Source: an uncultured Saprospiraceae bacterium
Lineage (GTDB): Bacteria; Bacteroidota; Bacteroidia; Chitinophagales; Saprospiraceae
NCBI GenBank assembly: GCA_937973565.1
Contig: CALJKQ010000142.1
Coordinates: 1 to 64,000, forward strand
Length of the DNA stretch: 64,000 nt
Direction: 5' to 3'
The notes beneath the pieces were generated by a model, which saw only the letters and a program-made list of their open reading frames with translations, did no database searches and had not been told where the DNA came from. Of this stretch, positions 25,393 to 32,790 are shown piece by piece. The translations under genes were made by a program, and so were the position numbers. Positions within the stretch are counted from its first letter, which is position 1. Each line of letters starts with the position of its first letter.

Positions 25393-25866
25393 ATGGAAGA
25401 TGGTTTTCCACTACAAAGCAGATTGGGAGAAACAACCGTAAAAAAGTTGCTTTCCGCTGCACAATGGGCAAGGGTATATGGCTCGATTTTGTGCGTGTTT
25501 TCAGGTATGGGCCTGATAGGACTTCTCTTTACCCTCACTGCGCTAGCGTCCTTTTCTTCGGCGATGGGTGGCAAAGAAGCCGGTCTGTTTTATTTGGCCC
25601 TATTCCTCTATTTGATCGTGTTGGCGTTTATGCTCTACCTCAATGTTCAGCTCGTTTTTTTTGGCAGAGATGTCAAAGCCGGGGTATATGGCGATAACGA
25701 GGCTTTGCTGGAGGTGGGCTTCTCCCGACTGGCCCGTTATTTCAAAATAATAAGCATCCTTATGATATCCCTGATTGTTATGGTGGTATTTGTATATGCC
25801 CTGGTTTTGGCTGCCGGTATCGGGGGTGCTACAGACACTCCTCCTTACCCAAAAAATCATTTTTGA
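25393..25866 (+). CDS. Small four-helix membrane protein (DUF5362-like)
   Basis: 157 residues. Three to four hydrophobic helices are visible (ILCVFSGMGLIGLLFTLTALA, GLFYLALFLYLIVLAFMLYLN, IISILMISLIVMVVFVYALVLAAGIG), with ALLEVGFSRLARYFK between the last two. Length and layout resemble the DUF5362 family of Bacteroidota, but I am not certain. Function unknown. The next gene begins 2 bp downstream, so the two are probably co-transcribed. Confidence 0.6.
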   Translation: MEDGFPLQSRLGETTVKKLLSAAQWARVYGSILCVFSGMGLIGLLFTLTALASFSSAMGGKEAGLFYLALFLYLIVLAFMLYLNVQLVFFGRDVKAGVYGDNEALLEVGFSRLARYFKIISILMISLIVMVVFVYALVLAAGIGGATDTPPYPKNHF

Positions 25867-25867
25867 C

Positions 25868-26629
25868 ATGCGCATTTCCATTTCGTTGCTGTGTTGCCTT
25901 TGGCTCTTGTCTTGTGGCGATCAATCCATTGAAGGTCCCAAACAGGGCTATTTTTTCTTGACTACACCCAAAACCACAAGTGGTGGCGGAGAAGAAGTGC
26001 AGCCCTACGACCGGGAAATCCAGTTCAATCAGGAATACATCGTGGCGTTTAAGCGGGGTTTTGATCGCAAACAAGTGCTGCGCGAGGTTTACGAGGTTCG
26101 CACCCACAAGCTGTACCGCTTTCTCACCCACCATAAAACCTGGCTGGCATACGTCGAAGAGCACCCCGAATCCCTTATAGATGTATCAAGCAATGTATCA
26201 CAGGATTATTACGACAGTCGGATCGTCTCTTACGAAAAAGGCAACAAAACCATCCGGGGTTTTGATACCCAATGCCTGCTGTACAGAGACAAGGTAGGCA
26301 ATCCCAAAAAAATGTGGATTATGCCTACGATACCTTTTTACCTCAACCACATTCCTGCCTTTGCCAAACACGTAAAAGGCATGCCCGTTGAAATGGCAGA
26401 GGATAGTGGTCTGGACCAGGATTTTACGATGTTTTCCATGACCTATTTTGACCCCAATGTCAGTGAAGCCGCCTTTAGTACGAGCATGAGCGGGTATATC
26501 CAGGCCGATAAACAGCGCTTCGAAGCGGCTTTGATGGAAGTGGTAAAAGAAAACAACCAATACACAGATATCGATTACGAGGAGCGTTTGGTGTGGGAAA
26601 ATAACTTGCGAACCTTGTTTTTGTTTTAA
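25868..26629 (+). CDS. Hypothetical lipoprotein
   Basis: 253 residues from the ATG at 25868, two bases after the stop of the membrane protein gene; the frame continues upstream but that part is a shadow. A lipobox is clear in LLCCLWLLSCGDQ. The mature region is charged and rich in Tyr, with KRGFDRKQVLREVYE and VWENNLRTLFLF at the end; no family is recognised. It is likely anchored in the inner leaflet of the outer membrane or the periplasm. Confidence 0.6.
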   Translation: MRISISLLCCLWLLSCGDQSIEGPKQGYFFLTTPKTTSGGGEEVQPYDREIQFNQEYIVAFKRGFDRKQVLREVYEVRTHKLYRFLTHHKTWLAYVEEHPESLIDVSSNVSQDYYDSRIVSYEKGNKTIRGFDTQCLLYRDKVGNPKKMWIMPTIPFYLNHIPAFAKHVKGMPVEMAEDSGLDQDFTMFSMTYFDPNVSEAAFSTSMSGYIQADKQRFEAALMEVVKENNQYTDIDYEERLVWENNLRTLFLF

Positions 26630-26652
26630 GTCCTCCTTCTGCCATACTTGCC

Positions 26653-26660
26653 TATCTTTG
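26653..26660 (+). promoter_or_regulatory. Candidate -7 element of hemJ operon
   Basis: TATCTTTG lies 12 bp before the hemJ ATG, giving a leader of only about 7 nt. No proper -33 element is present. Confidence 0.45.
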
Positions 26661-26672
26661 TAAAAAAAAGAT

Positions 26673-27215
26673 ATGTTGCTTTTGTTGTTTAAGACCCTGC
26701 ACATCATTGGCTTTGTGGCCTGGTTTGCAGCCATGTTTTATTTGTGGCGTTTGTTTGTGTACCACAAAGAAGCCTTAGAAGCCAACGATGGTGCTACCTC
26801 GATTTTAACTGCACAATACAGCATCATGGAGTGGCGCCTGTACCGCATCATCATGACACCGGCCATGGTCCTTACGTGGATTTGCGGATCCATTATGCTT
26901 TTTATGTATGGCATGGAATGGTTTAAAATCAATTTGTGGATGCATTTTAAGTTTTTATTTCTGCTGGTGTTAAGCGGTTATCATGGCTACAGCAAAGGCA
27001 TCATCAAAAAACTGGAAAACAAGACCGCCAACTTCACTTCAATGGGCTTTCGTTATTTCAACGAAGTGCCTACCGTGTTGCTGATTCTGATTGTCACGCT
27101 CGCTGTATATAGAAACCAGACAAGTCCCATCTACCTTACCATGGTTACCCTGATGGTCGTATTTCTGATCATTGCCTTTACCCTGTTGTATAAAAAAATC
27201 CGTACCCGGTCATGA
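26673..27215 (+). CDS. hemJ: Protoporphyrinogen IX oxidase HemJ
   Basis: 180 residues, four membrane helices. The N-terminus FKTLHIIGFVAWFAAMFYLWRL carries the conserved His (near 10) of the HemJ family, and the conserved Lys-rich/His region is in MHFKFLFLLVLSGYHGYSKG. The enzyme oxidises protoporphyrinogen IX to protoporphyrin IX in heme synthesis. The stop overlaps the ATG of the next gene (ATGA), indicating coupled translation. It heads a run that continues with the SRPBCC/GyrI-like protein and perhaps the kinase. Confidence 0.88.
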   Translation: MLLLLFKTLHIIGFVAWFAAMFYLWRLFVYHKEALEANDGATSILTAQYSIMEWRLYRIIMTPAMVLTWICGSIMLFMYGMEWFKINLWMHFKFLFLLVLSGYHGYSKGIIKKLENKTANFTSMGFRYFNEVPTVLLILIVTLAVYRNQTSPIYLTMVTLMVVFLIIAFTLLYKKIRTRS

Positions 27216-28249
27216 TAGCACCTAAGACACCCAAAGCACCCATGCCCTTGAAGAAAAAGCTGCTGTATTTGTTGGGCGGCATTGTAGCCTTATTATTGGT
27301 AGCCGCCATTTTACTGCCCTCGAATATTGAAACTACGGTGAGTGATGAAATCAAAGCGCCGGTCAATTATGTGTACAACCTGCTCAGCAATCAACAGAAT
27401 GTACCTTCCTGGAACTCGTGGTCTATAGACGACAAAGAGATGAAGATCGTGTATGACAAGCCCACCTCAGGCGTTGGCAGCGGTTATTCGTGGACCAGTC
27501 CTTCTTCGGGTGATGGCAGTGTGGTTTATACCGCCATGGTTCCCAACCAAAAGTTAGATGCCGAGCTGACCATGGGTGGCGACAAGAGCAGCTATACCAT
27601 ACTTTTGGAAAAAGCAGGTGAAGACAAAACCAAAATCAGCTGGAGCTTCCGTTCTCACATGGGTTTTCCCATGAACCTCATGGGCCCTGTTTTGAAATAC
27701 ATTGTCAACAAACAAAACAAAAAGAGTTTTGATCATATAGAAGCAGAGGTTGGCCGTCGACAGGCCGGTCAGTACTTTGGGCATCAGATAAAAGAAGGTA
27801 CTCAAAATGCCAGGCACTTTGCCACCGTAAGAGGGGTGGTTTCCTTTGATAAAATTGCACAATACTACAGTCAAAACCTGGCGGCCATTTATCAAAAACT
27901 ACAGGACGAAGGCATCTCTTCCGTGGGTGCTCCATGCGCCTTGTTTTACAGCTACGACGAAAAGAAACAACAAACAGAGATGGCGGTTGCCGTACCTGTG
28001 CTGGCTCCGGTAAGCATTCAGGACCTTACATCGGTTTCTCTGCCTGTACAAAATGCAGCTTACGTAGATTATTATGGCGATCCGGCGCAAACAGCCAACG
28101 CCCACTACGGTTTGGACGAATACCTCAAAGACAGGGCTTATTCACAGTCGGTACCGGTAATAGAAGAATACGTAACCGACCCCATAAAGGAAAAAGAACA
28201 AAGCAAGTGGCTGACAAAGATTTACTATTACACTGCTGAAAAAAAATAG
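27212..28249 (+). CDS. SRPBCC and GyrI-like domain fusion, membrane-anchored
   Basis: 345 residues. A single membrane helix (LLYLLGGIVALLLVAAILL, about 16-34) is followed by a START-like/SRPBCC domain (IETTVSDEIKAPVNYVYNLL, NVPSWNSWSIDD, ISWSFRSHMGFP), about 40-185, and a GyrI-like domain (about 205-345; YYSQNLAAIYQKL, VAYVDYYGD). SRPBCC folds bind hydrophobic ligands; GyrI-like folds bind small aromatics or cations. The coupling with hemJ (4-bp overlap) invites the idea of porphyrin or heme binding, but that is inference. It is followed after 27 bp by the histidine kinase gene. Confidence 0.7.
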   Translation: MIAPKTPKAPMPLKKKLLYLLGGIVALLLVAAILLPSNIETTVSDEIKAPVNYVYNLLSNQQNVPSWNSWSIDDKEMKIVYDKPTSGVGSGYSWTSPSSGDGSVVYTAMVPNQKLDAELTMGGDKSSYTILLEKAGEDKTKISWSFRSHMGFPMNLMGPVLKYIVNKQNKKSFDHIEAEVGRRQAGQYFGHQIKEGTQNARHFATVRGVVSFDKIAQYYSQNLAAIYQKLQDEGISSVGAPCALFYSYDEKKQQTEMAVAVPVLAPVSIQDLTSVSLPVQNAAYVDYYGDPAQTANAHYGLDEYLKDRAYSQSVPVIEEYVTDPIKEKEQSKWLTKIYYYTAEKK

Positions 28250-28276
28250 AAAACCGTCATCGTTCGTTAATCACCT

Positions 28277-29443
28277 ATGCAGGACATATATCAACAGCGC
28301 AATACCTGGAAGTTTATCCTGGCCATTGTAGGAACCATCATCCTGGTTATCACCCTGGTTTACTCCAACTACCTGGCTAAAAACCTGGAAGAAAACGAAT
28401 TGAAAAATGCGGCTCTTTTTAAGGAGGCCATCGTGTTTTTGCAGCAAAACAACGATTTCAATGCCGACGTGGGCTTACATGATTTTATTGTCAACAACTT
28501 TGCCCTTCCTGTGATCATTCGGGACGACGTCGATTCTCTTACGGCTTTCAATTTTCCGGAGGAACAGGCCAACGATCCGGTTTTTTTACAAAAGAAAGTT
28601 GATGAATTTCTGGCCTCCGGACAAAAGCCACTGGTGGGCAAGGGCTATAGCAAAGAACTCTATTTTTTCAACAGCAAGTTGCTGGATTATATCCGTTACT
28701 TTCCCCTCCTCCAAATCTTTTTGGTGGGCTCGTTTGTGGCCCTGGGCTACTTTCTTTTCAACAGCTCCAAAAAAGCAGAACAAAACCGGGTATGGGCGGG
28801 CATGGCCAAAGAAACGGCCCACCAGCTGGGTACACCTATCTCTGCCATCATGGGCTGGATCTCACACCTCAAAGACCAACACGCTGAAGATGAGGCGGTA
28901 CAGGAGATCACCACTGAACTCGAAAAGGATGTGGAACGCCTTAATCTGGTGGCAGATCGTTTTTCAAAAATTGGCTCTGCCCCGGAATTGCACAGCCGCG
29001 ATCTTACCCATGTAGTAAGGGATGTAACAGAGTACATGAAAAGAAGAGCCTCTCGTCAGACCTCTTTTCATCTGCAACTCGAAGAATCCAATCATTTTTG
29101 GTCAGATATCAATACCCATTTGTTTGAATGGGTGGTAGAAAATATCATGCGCAACGCCCTCGATGCCATGGACGGCAAAGGCAGCATTACCCTTCAATTT
29201 TACGAAGAAGACGACTTCAACTGCATCGACATCACCGATACGGGCAAGGGTATTCCTGCCTCGCGGTTCAAAACGGTGTTCAACCCCGGTTATTCGACGA
29301 AACAACGGGGCTGGGGCCTTGGTTTGTCACTGGCCAAACGCATCATTGAGGAATACCACAAAGGCAAAATTTTTGTGAAATCCTCAAAAATAGATGTGGG
29401 CACTACGTTTTGTATCAAACTGAAAAAATCGAAGCGCCCTTAA
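28277..29443 (+). CDS. Sensor histidine kinase (orphan)
   Basis: 388 residues. Two membrane helices (about 14-31 and 135-155) enclose a periplasmic domain of about 100 residues. There is no HAMP domain; the H box reads MAKETAHQLGTPISAIMGWI with the phospho-His near 182, the Bacteroidota-typical variant. N box ENIMRNALDAM, G1 DTGKGI, F box FNPGYS and G2 WGLGLSLAKRI are all present, so it should be active. No response regulator is adjacent; it may share the one of another system. It may be co-transcribed with hemJ and the SRPBCC-GyrI gene (27-bp gap). Confidence 0.9.
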   Translation: MQDIYQQRNTWKFILAIVGTIILVITLVYSNYLAKNLEENELKNAALFKEAIVFLQQNNDFNADVGLHDFIVNNFALPVIIRDDVDSLTAFNFPEEQANDPVFLQKKVDEFLASGQKPLVGKGYSKELYFFNSKLLDYIRYFPLLQIFLVGSFVALGYFLFNSSKKAEQNRVWAGMAKETAHQLGTPISAIMGWISHLKDQHAEDEAVQEITTELEKDVERLNLVADRFSKIGSAPELHSRDLTHVVRDVTEYMKRRASRQTSFHLQLEESNHFWSDINTHLFEWVVENIMRNALDAMDGKGSITLQFYEEDDFNCIDITDTGKGIPASRFKTVFNPGYSTKQRGWGLGLSLAKRIIEEYHKGKIFVKSSKIDVGTTFCIKLKKSKRP

Positions 29444-29448
29444 CTTAT

Positions 29449-29958
29449 TTAGTGGTGATGTCCGCCCGGTCCGTGAACGTGTCCGTGGTCGAGTTCTGAT
29501 TCTGTGGCTGGTCTTACGCTGAGAATCTCTCCGCTAAAGTGCAGCGACTTCCCTGCCATAGGATGGTTGAAATCCACGATTACTGTATTGAGCTTTACTT
29601 CTGAGAGGATACCTCTGTAACGATGACCATCTTCGTCTGTCATGTGGATGGGGGCGCCCGCCACAAGGTAGTCGCGATCTACATTGCCATTTTCATCGGC
29701 AAAGTTTTCGATAGGTACTTCTACAATGGCTTCAGGATCCTTCACCCCGTAAGCTTCTTCGGGACTGAGCAAAAAACCATAGTTTTCGCCTGCGTTTTTT
29801 CCATTCAAATTGGCTTCAAAGCCAGAGATCATCTGGCCAATGCCAAAGATAAAGGTGAGGGGCTCTGCACCAAACGTTTCTTCGATGAGTTCTCCTTCTG
29901 CCGAACCATCTCTCAAGCTATAGTGCAGGGAAACGACGGTGTTTTGTTGAATATTCAT
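29449..29958 (-). CDS. slyD: SlyD-type FKBP peptidyl-prolyl isomerase
   Basis: 169 residues from ATG at 29958 (MNIQQNTVVSLHYSLRDG). The FKBP core is interrupted by a long IF (insert-in-flap) insert; GKNAGENYGFLLSPEEAYG, FADENGNVDRDYLV and VDFNHPMAGKSLHFSGEI match SlyD. The C-terminus is His/Gly-rich (HGHVHGPGGHHH), a metal-binding tail. It acts as cytoplasmic foldase and metal chaperone. It lies convergent to the kinase gene (5-bp gap) and has its own promoter box upstream. Confidence 0.93.
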   Translation of the reverse strand: MNIQQNTVVSLHYSLRDGSAEGELIEETFGAEPLTFIFGIGQMISGFEANLNGKNAGENYGFLLSPEEAYGVKDPEAIVEVPIENFADENGNVDRDYLVAGAPIHMTDEDGHRYRGILSEVKLNTVIVDFNHPMAGKSLHFSGEILSVRPATESELDHGHVHGPGGHHH

Positions 29959-29973
29959 TGGATAAATTTGGCG

Positions 29974-29981
29974 CAAAGGTA
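29974..29981 (-). promoter_or_regulatory. Candidate -7 element of slyD
   Basis: TACCTTTG on the minus strand, 15 bp before the slyD ATG; predicted leader about 11 nt. Confidence 0.5.
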
Positions 29982-30016
29982 GCCTTTTTTACCCGCATAC
30001 GACGGATCGCGTGGTA

Positions 30017-30628
30017 TTATAGCCCCAGTTTGCCGAGTTCTTCTGCCAATGATTCCGGTGTTGTAAAATGAATGGTCTGTAAACCAAGGTTTTGTGCAGC
30101 AACAATGTTGCGATGATTATCGTCTATAAACAGGCAGGTTTCCGCTTCCAGGGCATATTTTTTACATATGGCCTGATAAATGGCCGGGTCCGGTTTTTTC
30201 ATTTTTTCTTGCCCGGAAACCAGGATGCCGTCAAACCAACTTAAAAATTCAAAACGCTCTACGGCCTTGGGCCACGTCTCTGCCGACCAGTTGGTAAGGG
30301 CATACATGCCGTGGCTCCCTTTTTCCTTAAGTTCCCTAAATATTGCTACCGTGCCGGGTATGTCTCCACCCAACATCTCGGTCCATCGGGCGTAATACGC
30401 CAAAATCTCGTGGCTATATTCCGGAAATTGCGCCAAAAGCAGGGCCTCTGCCTCCCTTATTTGCCTTCCGCCGTCTTGTTCTTCGTTCCAATGCGGGGTA
30501 CAAACGTTGTTGAGAAAGTACTCCATGGCTTCCTCGCTTTGAAAAATTTGGCGATATAAATAACGCGGATTCCAATCGATGAGTACGGCACCCAGGTCGA
30601 AAATGATGTTGTGTATCGGCTGTTTCAT
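30017..30628 (-). CDS. HAD-superfamily hydrolase (YihX-like phosphatase)
   Basis: 203 residues from ATG at 30628 (MKQPIHNIIFDLGAVLIDWN). HAD motif I is FDLGAVLID with the first Asp as nucleophile (a variant DxG with second Asp replaced by Gly, common in this subfamily); motif II is ALTNWSAET; motif III/IV are KPDPAIY and FIDDNHRN. The YihX-like group dephosphorylates sugar phosphates and related small substrates. No operon partner. It sits divergent to the TMTC-like gene. Confidence 0.85.
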   Translation of the reverse strand: MKQPIHNIIFDLGAVLIDWNPRYLYRQIFQSEEAMEYFLNNVCTPHWNEEQDGGRQIREAEALLLAQFPEYSHEILAYYARWTEMLGGDIPGTVAIFRELKEKGSHGMYALTNWSAETWPKAVERFEFLSWFDGILVSGQEKMKKPDPAIYQAICKKYALEAETCLFIDDNHRNIVAAQNLGLQTIHFTTPESLAEELGKLGL

Positions 30629-30766
30629 AGACTCAAAATTAATAATTGTTGTGTTCCTGTGCTTCATCAATCTTTTATTTGTTTTTTGTTAAAAAACGTC
30701 TGCTTTTACCCAATTTTATTTGGTGGTGCACTTGTGCGCTTTTTTTACCACTTGCCGGCTTTTTAA

Positions 30767-30774
30767 TACCTTTG
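30767..30774 (+). promoter_or_regulatory. Candidate -7 element of the TPR membrane protein gene
   Basis: TACCTTTG, 31 bp before the ATG at 30806. Predicted leader about 27 nt. No good -33 element at 17-23 bp; TTG lies 12 bp upstream. Confidence 0.45.
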
Positions 30775-30805
30775 CATTAAAGCCTTAAGCTAAAAAATAC
30801 AGCTC

Positions 30806-32755
30806 ATGTCAAAGAAAAAAACACAGAAAGAAGCCCCTGTCGCACCGGTAAATGCCGCTTCGGTACAACGAGGGTTTTGGTCATATATCAAATGGATTCT
30901 TCCTGCTTTTGGGTTTTTGCTGTATGCCAATACTTTGGGACATGATTACACGCAGGATGATGCCATAGTCATCTATGACAATATGTACACTGTTAAAGGA
31001 CTTGCCGGCATACCCGGGCTGCTGAGTAAGGATACTTTTCATGGTTTTTTTAAAGAGGAAGGCAAGGCCAAGTTGGTTTCCGGGGGACGTTATCGTCCGC
31101 TTACGCCGGTAATGTTTGCCATTGAGTACCAGCTTTTTGGCAAAAACCCCTGGATCGGTCACCTCATCAACGCGCTGCTCTACGGTTTGTTGGGGTGGAT
31201 GATTTACCTGTTGTTTGTTGAAATATTTGGCTTTCGTACGGATTTTAAGGAACATTTCCATTTTGTTGCCCTTGCAGCGGCCGTCTTGTTTATGGCGCAC
31301 CCCGTTCATACCGAGGCGGTAGCCAATATCAAGGGTCGCGATGAAATTGTAAGCATGCTGGGAGCCATTACTGCCACCTGGTTGATTGTCCGTCAGACGG
31401 TCCAAAAGAGCAACACCTTTATATGGGCTTTCCTGGCCTTTTTCCTTGCGCTGATGTCAAAAGAAAACGCGATTACATTTCTCGCGGTGGTGCCGTTGAT
31501 TTTGGTTTTTTTCTACAACAAGAGCTGGGGGGCCGCTGCAAAATTGAGTCTGCCTTTGCTCGCCGGCGCGGTATTGTTTATTTTCATCCGTACCGCCGTG
31601 CTGGGCTTTGATTTTGGAGGCACACCCATGGAACTGATGAACAACCCCTTCCTGAAACTGGGCAGCTCCGGCTATGTACCTTTTACCGCCGGTGAAAAAG
31701 CCGCCACCATTCTTTATACTCTTGGAAAGTACTTGCTATTGCTGGTCTTTCCACATCCTCTTACCCACGATTACTATCCCCGTCACATCGACATCATGCA
31801 CTTTGGAGATGGTCCTGTGCTAGTGAGTCTGTTTACCTACGTGGCCTTGATTGCTTTAGCGGTTTATGGCTTTAAAAAAGACCGTGTGTTGAGTTTTGGC
31901 ATCCTGTACTTCCTGATCACCCTCAGCATTGTATCCAATATTGTTTTCCCAATCGGAACCAATATGAGTGAGCGTTTTCTCTTTATGCCATCACTGGGCT
32001 TCTGTTTAATACTACCCTATATTATATACAAGATTTCTAAAACAGGAAAAACAGCTTTTTATGTTACCACGGCTATAGCCCTGGCTTTTTCTGTCAAAAC
32101 CATAATGCGAAATCAGGTCTGGGTAAATGACTTTACCTTGTTTACTACCGATGTAAAAACATCTTCTAAGAGTGCCAAGGTGCTCAATGCGGCCGGAGGG
32201 GCGCTGCAAACAGAGGCTGCCAAAGAAAAAGACCCCAACAAAAAGAAAAAAATGCTGGAGCAGGCCATCGTTTATCTCAATGAGGCGGTAAAGATTCATC
32301 CGGGGTATAAAAATGCCTACCTGCTTCTGGGAAACAGTTATTACTATCTCGACGATTTTGAAAAAAGTATTGAAGCCTATAAAAAATCGCTTCAGCTGGA
32401 TGCCAATTTTGTAGATGCCAACAACAACCTGGCTGTGGTTTACCGGGATGCCGGCCGCAATGCAGGGGAAAAACAAAACAACATTGTGTTGGCAGAGCAA
32501 TACTTGTTGGAGTCCTTCAAACTCAACCCCAATGATGCAGAAACCAATCGATTGCTGGGCATTGCCTATGGGTTGAGTGGTCGACATGGCCAGGCCATTC
32601 CCTACTTTGAAAATGTAACCAAACTTGATCCCAAAAATGCGGCTGCTTTTATGAATCTGAGCAGTGCTTATCGCTACAACGGCGATGAGACGAATGCTGC
32701 CAGGTACCGGGCCATTGCCCTTTCTTTGGACCCTAAACTGGGCCAGGGGAAATAA
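30806..32755 (+). CDS. TMTC-like GT-C glycosyltransferase with C-terminal TPR repeats
   Basis: 649 residues. A cytoplasmic Lys-rich start is followed by a membrane domain of about ten helices. The first loop has the acidic HDYTQDDAIVI motif typical of GT-C glycosyltransferases, and GRYRPLTPVMFAIEY and HPVHTEAVANIKGRDE match the DUF1736/TMTC type. From about 470 there are at least four TPR units (AYLLLGNSYYYLDDFEKSIE, AEQYLLESFKLNPNDAE, GIAYGLSGRHGQAIPYF, AFMNLSSAYRYNGDE). Such proteins may mannosylate secreted proteins; the activity here is inference. The GH3 gene follows closely. Confidence 0.8.
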   Translation: MSKKKTQKEAPVAPVNAASVQRGFWSYIKWILPAFGFLLYANTLGHDYTQDDAIVIYDNMYTVKGLAGIPGLLSKDTFHGFFKEEGKAKLVSGGRYRPLTPVMFAIEYQLFGKNPWIGHLINALLYGLLGWMIYLLFVEIFGFRTDFKEHFHFVALAAAVLFMAHPVHTEAVANIKGRDEIVSMLGAITATWLIVRQTVQKSNTFIWAFLAFFLALMSKENAITFLAVVPLILVFFYNKSWGAAAKLSLPLLAGAVLFIFIRTAVLGFDFGGTPMELMNNPFLKLGSSGYVPFTAGEKAATILYTLGKYLLLLVFPHPLTHDYYPRHIDIMHFGDGPVLVSLFTYVALIALAVYGFKKDRVLSFGILYFLITLSIVSNIVFPIGTNMSERFLFMPSLGFCLILPYIIYKISKTGKTAFYVTTAIALAFSVKTIMRNQVWVNDFTLFTTDVKTSSKSAKVLNAAGGALQTEAAKEKDPNKKKKMLEQAIVYLNEAVKIHPGYKNAYLLLGNSYYYLDDFEKSIEAYKKSLQLDANFVDANNNLAVVYRDAGRNAGEKQNNIVLAEQYLLESFKLNPNDAETNRLLGIAYGLSGRHGQAIPYFENVTKLDPKNAAAFMNLSSAYRYNGDETNAARYRAIALSLDPKLGQGK

Positions 32756-32790
32756 ATGTATTTATGTTTTCGTTTTCTCATCAAACCGAT

